Shown here: in pieces, positions 60,651-64,000 of the stretch
How the letters are laid out: each line of letters starts with the position of its first letter
Position numbering within the stretch: the stretch's first letter is position 1
Origin: Micromonospora fulviviridis
GTDB taxonomy: Bacteria > Actinomycetota > Actinomycetes > Mycobacteriales > Micromonosporaceae
Reading direction: 5' to 3'
DNA: 64,000 nt
Assembly (NCBI RefSeq): GCF_014648395.1
Contig: NZ_BMRA01000005.1
Location: 27,557-91,556 of the forward strand
Notes under the pieces: generated by a model
What the model saw: the letters and a program-made list of their open reading frames with translations, nothing else
Database searches by the model: none
What the model was told of the DNA's origin: nothing
Translations under genes and position numbers: made by a program

Positions 60651-60682
60651 GACATCACCGCCGAGTACGAGCTGTTCTACGG
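60651..60682 (+). pseudogene. Fragment of a phosphodiesterase 3' end (second copy)
   Basis: 32 bp identical except one base to 59764-59795 and in an open frame reading GIDITAEYELFYG. No more of a phosphodiesterase is present, so this is a remnant of a second gene or a short duplication. The downstream sequence diverges at once. Confidence 0.6.
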
Positions 60683-60909
60683 TTTTAGTGGCGGCCTGCG
60701 GCCGGTCGCCCCCACGCCTTCCGGGGTACGCGCTTCTGTCGGCCGTCCCGTAGCGGCTCGGGAGTTGCTGCCCGAGGCGTCGGCGACGAAGGTGCCACGC
60801 CCCGGCTGGCCGGTGATCAGCTCGTTGCCGTGCAGGCGAGTGCGCTACGGTCCGTCTCCGGTGAGGATCGGAGGGCGTTCCACCGTCCGTGGGAATCCTG
60901 TCCGCTTTG

Positions 60910-60937
60910 CGTAACATGTCCTATTAGCGGTCGTTTC
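60910..60937 (+). promoter_or_regulatory. Candidate sigma-BldN promoter of the LPXTG surface protein
   Basis: CGTAAC (60910-60915) and CGTTTC (60932-60937) are 16 nt apart, 37 nt upstream of the ATG at 60974. The hexamers are identical to those at 380-408 upstream of the BldN anti-sigma gene. Transcription would begin near 60944. Confidence 0.55.
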
Positions 60938-60973
60938 GACCCGTGTCAAGGATCCACGACACGGGGGATGTAC

Positions 60974-62173
60974 ATGAGAAATACCTCTGCGCCGAGCAGG
61001 CGGGCGAGCATCGGAGTGCGGGTGGCCGCCCTTGGGTTGCTGACCGGCGCCCTGCTGCTGGGTGGTACGCCGGCCCTGGCCGCCCAGACGATCAGCATCG
61101 ATCCGGACGACGTGCCGACGACGGCGGCGGACGCTCCCCAGTTCTGCTATCCGGGCGGCGGGCCCTTCCCGGACGAGGAGACCTGGGTCTTCGACCTGTC
61201 CGGCGACCCGGAGACCAGCGGCGTCTTCCAGTCGTTGTCGACGACGTTCAGCACGCCCGGCGGCACGGTCACGCGGCCGATCCCCGGCACGCCGAACAGC
61301 GAGATCGTCGACTTCGAGGGCGTGAGCCGGGCCTTCATCCGGCTGCCGGCCCACTGGACGCTCACCGGCGCCACCGCGGTGATCTCCGGAACGGCCGAGA
61401 ACTTCGTGCTCGCCCACACCTGCGCAGCCTCGGATGACCCCGGCGACCCGGGCGACCCGGGAGACCCGGGCGATCCTGGGGATCCAGGCGACCCGGGCGA
61501 CCCTGGGGATCCTGGCGACCCGGGCGATCCCGGCGATCCCGGAGACCCCGGCGATCCGGGGAACCCGGGATACCCCGGCTACCCGGGTCATCCGGGAGAC
61601 CCGCAGGTCAGCCTTTCGATCGACAAGAAGGCCCGGGTCGAGTCGGACTGCCGCGACCGGTGTGAGAACGACGGCTACGCGGCCGAGGGCGACAAGATCT
61701 TCTACACCTACCGGGTCGCCAACACCGGAACCGTGCGGATCACCGACGTCGAAGTCGACGACCCGACCGCCGGGTACGTGGTCTGCAACAGCACCACGCT
61801 GGCGCCGGGCACCAGCACGGACTGCCACGCCGTCCGTCCCCACGAGGTCGACTGGCGCGACGTGAAGGAGGGCAAGGTGGTGAACACCGCCGTCGCCACC
61901 GGCCGGTACCGCTACCGGACCGTGGTCTCCGACCCGGTCACCGTCACGATCTGCATCCGGGACGGTAAGTACGACCACCGCAAGGACGACAAGGACGACA
62001 AGGACGACAAGGACGACAAGGGCGGCTGGGACGGCAGGGGCGGCAAGCCCGAGCTGCCGGTCACCGGCATCGGCGTGGTCCAGACCCTCTCCCTGGGTGG
62101 CGGCCTGCTCGCGGCCGGCGGCCTCCTGGTCGGGCTCGGCCGGCTGCGCCGGAACGCGCACCTCCAGCTCTGA
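60974..62173 (+). CDS. Collagen-like LPXTG surface protein
   Basis: A 399-residue wall protein. The signal peptide is RASIGVRVAALGLLTGALLL to ALA. Residues ~30-150 are an outer domain with two Cys; residues ~154-212 are Gly-Asp-Pro triplets, about sixteen, ending in GNPGYPGYPGHPGDP; residues ~215-330 are an Ig-like DUF11-type domain (GDKIFYTYRVANTGTVRITD) with paired Cys; then KDDKDDKDDK repeats. The end is a sorting signal: LPVTG (361-365), a hydrophobic helix (VVQTLSLGGGLLAAGGLLVG) and an Arg tail, so sortase should anchor it to peptidoglycan. ATG 60974 follows GGGGGA; an ATG 6 bp upstream also exists. A candidate BldN promoter precedes it. Confidence 0.85.
   Translation: MRNTSAPSRRASIGVRVAALGLLTGALLLGGTPALAAQTISIDPDDVPTTAADAPQFCYPGGGPFPDEETWVFDLSGDPETSGVFQSLSTTFSTPGGTVTRPIPGTPNSEIVDFEGVSRAFIRLPAHWTLTGATAVISGTAENFVLAHTCAASDDPGDPGDPGDPGDPGDPGDPGDPGDPGDPGDPGDPGDPGDPGNPGYPGYPGHPGDPQVSLSIDKKARVESDCRDRCENDGYAAEGDKIFYTYRVANTGTVRITDVEVDDPTAGYVVCNSTTLAPGTSTDCHAVRPHEVDWRDVKEGKVVNTAVATGRYRYRTVVSDPVTVTICIRDGKYDHRKDDKDDKDDKDDKGGWDGRGGKPELPVTGIGVVQTLSLGGGLLAAGGLLVGLGRLRRNAHLQL
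61436..61610 (+). repeat. Collagen-like (Gly-Asp-Pro)n coding repeat
   Basis: A 9-bp unit coding GDP is repeated about sixteen times, with synonymous changes (GGCGACCCG, GGAGACCCG, GGGGATCCA). The last units change to GNP, GYP and GHP. Synonymous variation suggests selection on the protein rather than only recent slippage. Confidence 0.85.
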
Positions 62174-62190
62174 CCCCGTACCCCAGCGCA

Positions 62191-62220
62191 GCGGCCCGGC
62201 GGCACACTCCGCCGGGCCGC
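62191..62220 (+). terminator. 12-bp hairpin terminator after the surface-protein gene
   Basis: GCGGCCCGGCGG (62191-62202) pairs with CCGCCGGGCCGC (62209-62220) around CACACT, 17 bp after the stop. Confidence 0.78.
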
Positions 62221-62380
62221 CGCGCGTCCAGGGTCGATGGCGGGGCTCGACACAGCGGCGTACCGGCCGGTGGTGCCCGCGGCCACCGGAAACGGCACGG
62301 CGATCCACTGGCCGGAGGCGGTTGTAACGGCTGGCCACCCCACTCTGGTTACTTGTGTGTTTCGGCCACATAGCCCGTGC

Positions 62381-62390
62381 GTGACGTCAC
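62381..62390. promoter_or_regulatory. 10-bp palindrome upstream of the amino-acid binding-protein gene
   Basis: GTGACGTCAC is self-complementary and lies 53 bp before the ATG at 62444. TAGCGT (62394-62399) could be a -10 box just downstream. It may be an operator of the transporter operon. The other 200 bp of this intergenic region show no gene. Confidence 0.3.
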
Positions 62391-62443
62391 TTCTAGCGTG
62401 AGCCGACAACTGACACTTCCCCCTGTCCCCACCTGGAGTCGCA

Positions 62444-63646
62444 ATGACGATCCGGCACACGCGACGGGTGTTCCTTTCCGCCGCCACGGTGATGGCGGCC
62501 GCGCTCGCGGCCACGGCCTGTGGCAGCCCGCAGGACACCGCCTCCGGCGGCGGCGACGCCGCACCGGTCAAGGTCGGCCTCGTGTATTCCCAGTCCGGGC
62601 CGCTGGCCAGCTACGGCAAGCAGTACATCGAGGGCTTCAAGGCCGGCCTCGACTTCGCCACCAAGGGCACCGGCAAGGTCGGCGACCGGAAGGTCGAGCT
62701 GACCGAGGTCGACGACGCGGGCGACCCGGCGAAGGCGGTCTCCGCGGCCAAGGACCTGATCGGCAAGGGTACGAAGATCATCGCCGGCTCCACCTCGTCC
62801 GGCGTGGCCCTCCAGGTCGCCCCGATCGCGGCGCAGAACAAGGTGCTGTTCATCTCCGGCCCGGCCGCCACCGACGCGGTGACCGGCGCGAACAAGTACA
62901 CCTTCCGCTCGGGCCGGCAGTCGTACCAGGACGTGGTGACCGCCAAGTCGTTCATCGGTGACGCCGCCGGCAAGAAGGTGGTCGTCTTCGCCCAGGACGG
63001 CGCCTTCGGCGACGCGAACGAGGCCGCCGTCAAGGCCGTGATCGGCGGCGCCGGCGCGACCGTGAGCAGCGTGCGGGCCCCGGCCAGCGCGACCGAGTTC
63101 ACCCCGTTCGCCAGCCAGATCAAGGCCGCCAAGCCGGACCTGCTCTTCGTCGCCTGGGCCGGCACCACCGGCCCGGCCATGTGGCAGACCCTCGACCAGC
63201 AGGGCGTGCTCTCCTCCACCACGGTCGTCACCGGCCTGGACATCCGCGCAACCTGGCCCACCTTCGGCGCGGCCGGCAGCAAGATCTCCTTCCTGTCGCA
63301 CTACTTCGACGGGGCCAGCGACACCGAGGCCGCCAAGGCCGCCAAGGCCAAGATCCCGGGCGGCGCGCTCGACCTGTTCCACCCGGACGGCTTCGCCGCC
63401 GCCCAGATGGTCGTCCGCGCCGTGCAGGAGGGCGGCGACGACGTGGACAAGATGATCAAGGCGCTGGAGGGCTGGCAGTTCGACGGCGTCAAGGGCAAGA
63501 TGACCATCCGCGCCGAGGACCACGCGCTGCTCCAGCCGATGTACCAGGCGAAGCTCTCCGGCAGTGGCACCGCCTTCACGGCCGCCGCGCAGAAGACCCT
63601 GACCGGTGACGAAACCGCGCCGCCGGTCGCGCAGATGAAGGGCTGA
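62444..63646 (+). CDS. livK: Branched-chain amino-acid-type ABC substrate-binding lipoprotein
   Basis: A 400-residue binding protein. The N-terminus IRHTRRVFLSAATVMAAALA ends in a lipobox (LAATACGSP), then a Leu/Ile/Val-binding-protein fold: VKVGLVYSQSGPLASYGKQY, VIAGSTSSGV-like KIIAGSTSSGVALQVAPIAA, YTFRSGRQSYQDV, VVVFAQDGAFGDANEAAVKA, LDLFHPDGFAAAQMVVRAV. Relatives bind branched-chain amino acids, urea or aromatic acids, so substrate is uncertain. TGGAG precedes the ATG. The ATPase gene starts 4 bp after its stop, so this begins a transporter operon that leaves the window. Confidence 0.88.
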   Translation: MTIRHTRRVFLSAATVMAAALAATACGSPQDTASGGGDAAPVKVGLVYSQSGPLASYGKQYIEGFKAGLDFATKGTGKVGDRKVELTEVDDAGDPAKAVSAAKDLIGKGTKIIAGSTSSGVALQVAPIAAQNKVLFISGPAATDAVTGANKYTFRSGRQSYQDVVTAKSFIGDAAGKKVVVFAQDGAFGDANEAAVKAVIGGAGATVSSVRAPASATEFTPFASQIKAAKPDLLFVAWAGTTGPAMWQTLDQQGVLSSTTVVTGLDIRATWPTFGAAGSKISFLSHYFDGASDTEAAKAAKAKIPGGALDLFHPDGFAAAQMVVRAVQEGGDDVDKMIKALEGWQFDGVKGKMTIRAEDHALLQPMYQAKLSGSGTAFTAAAQKTLTGDETAPPVAQMKG

Positions 63647-63650
63647 CCAA

Positions 63651-64000
63651 GTGCTCGCCACCCGCGGTCTGACCTGGCGGATCGGTGAGGTCGCCATCGT
63701 CGACTCCGTCTACCTCGACCTCGCGCCCGGGGAGTTCCTCGGCGTGATCGGGCCGAACGGCGCCGGCAAGACCTCCCTGTTCAACCTGATCACCGGCCTG
63801 CGCCGGCCCACCGAGGGACGGATCCTGCTGGACGGGGAGGACGTCACCGAACTCCCTACGCACCGGCGGGCCCGGCTCGGGCTGGGGCGCACCTTCCAGG
63901 CGTCCTCGGTCTTCGGTTCGCTGACGGTGCGGGAGAACGTCCGGCTCGCCGTACAGGCGCACCGGGGTGGCTCGATGAAGCTGTGGCGGCGGGCGGCGGC
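63651..64000 (+). CDS. livG: Branched-chain amino-acid ABC transporter ATP-binding protein, partial (LivG type)
   Basis: The first 116 codons of an ATPase, cut by the window edge. GTG at 63651 lies 4 bp after the binding-protein stop. Walker A is LGVIGPNGAGKTSLFNLITG near residue 35, with the Q-loop at GLGRTFQASSVFGSLTVREN near 78, both typical of LivG. Signature and Walker B are beyond the edge. Permeases and LivF are expected next. Confidence 0.88.
   Translation, partial: MLATRGLTWRIGEVAIVDSVYLDLAPGEFLGVIGPNGAGKTSLFNLITGLRRPTEGRILLDGEDVTELPTHRRARLGLGRTFQASSVFGSLTVRENVRLAVQAHRGGSMKLWRRAA

Larger units (their letters stand above)
60389..60973 (+). other. Lower-GC intergenic segment with a phosphodiesterase remnant
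   Basis: 585 bp without a supported gene. An open frame at 60561-60914 has no signal, ribosome site or recognisable domain, but it contains the copied fragment at 60651. AT-rich patches occur at 60480-60560. The right end holds a candidate BldN promoter (60910-60937) for the surface protein. Confidence 0.5.

Noticed and set aside
60561..60914. 117-codon open frame on the plus strand
   Set aside because: No ribosome site, signal or family resemblance except the copied phosphodiesterase fragment. It is more likely non-coding.
60940..60965. CCCGTGTC/GACACGGG hairpin covering the ribosome site of the LPXTG gene
   Set aside because: If the BldN-type promoter is used, transcription begins near 60944, inside the left arm, so the stem could not form fully.

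Overview
The window is high-GC actinobacterial DNA. Strong third-position G/C bias, GTG/TTG starts, 4-bp stop/start overlaps, a rex-hemACDB cluster, a BldN-type sigma factor and many secreted glycan-active proteins all fit Micromonosporaceae (Micromonospora-like). This assignment comes from gene content and recall, not from a search. The sequence looks chromosomal: I see no rRNA, tRNA, CRISPR array, phage or intact insertion sequence.

Layout. 1-2112: a developmental sigma factor (bldN, minus strand) and the start of its likely anti-sigma gene (rsbN type), with a candidate sigma-BldN promoter between them. 2113-6737: acyl-CoA ligase, glutaredoxin-like protein, HAD phosphatase, then a minus-strand two-component pair. 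6738-12784: redox sensor Rex with its own operator, then hemA-hemC-hemD-hemB, most joints overlapping by 4 bp. 12778-26953: an ECF sigma/anti-sigma pair, a perfect 21-bp inverted repeat, an HTH regulator, a very large secreted nuclease, an acetyltransferase, a lytic transglycosylase, a cyclase/NTPase/TPR regulator, a secreted phospholipase A2, and a PadR regulator with a methyltransferase. 27009-37382: sugar use, with a secreted GHL10-type hydrolase, an amino-acid permease, and an arabino-oligosaccharide operon (GH51, binding protein, two permeases, GH43) divergent from a LacI regulator. 37455-47612: housekeeping and hypothetical genes (BON-like/methyltransferase, ABC-F, sugar kinase-like, TPR, Smr, LtrA, RibD-like reductase, membrane M28 peptidase). 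47853-54921: a coupled signalling operon (receiver-PP2C phosphatase, CHASE3 histidine kinase, single-domain receiver, inositol-phosphatase-like enzyme), a secreted M15-like protein and a membrane spermidine-synthase-like protein. 54993-64000: a Ser/Thr kinase with an extracellular CBM2-like domain, a Ktr/Trk potassium system, a secreted glycerophosphodiesterase, a six-cysteine secreted peptide, a collagen-like LPXTG surface protein, and the start of a branched-chain amino-acid ABC operon.

Most interesting reading. Two non-coding sites share CGTAAC and CGTTTC hexamers at sigma-like spacing (17 and 16 nt): one upstream of the anti-sigma gene, one directly upstream of the LPXTG collagen-like protein. 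In Streptomyces, sigma-BldN drives rsbN and the chaplin/rodlin surface proteins of aerial hyphae, some of them sortase-anchored. The pattern suggests a BldN-controlled, sortase-anchored surface protein of different architecture playing a chaplin-like developmental role here. Other points are a kinase whose CBM2-like sensor lacks the usual cellulose-binding tryptophans, a receiver-phosphatase whose only well-placed ribosome site precedes an ATC codon, and a short duplicated gdpd fragment beside a lower-GC segment.
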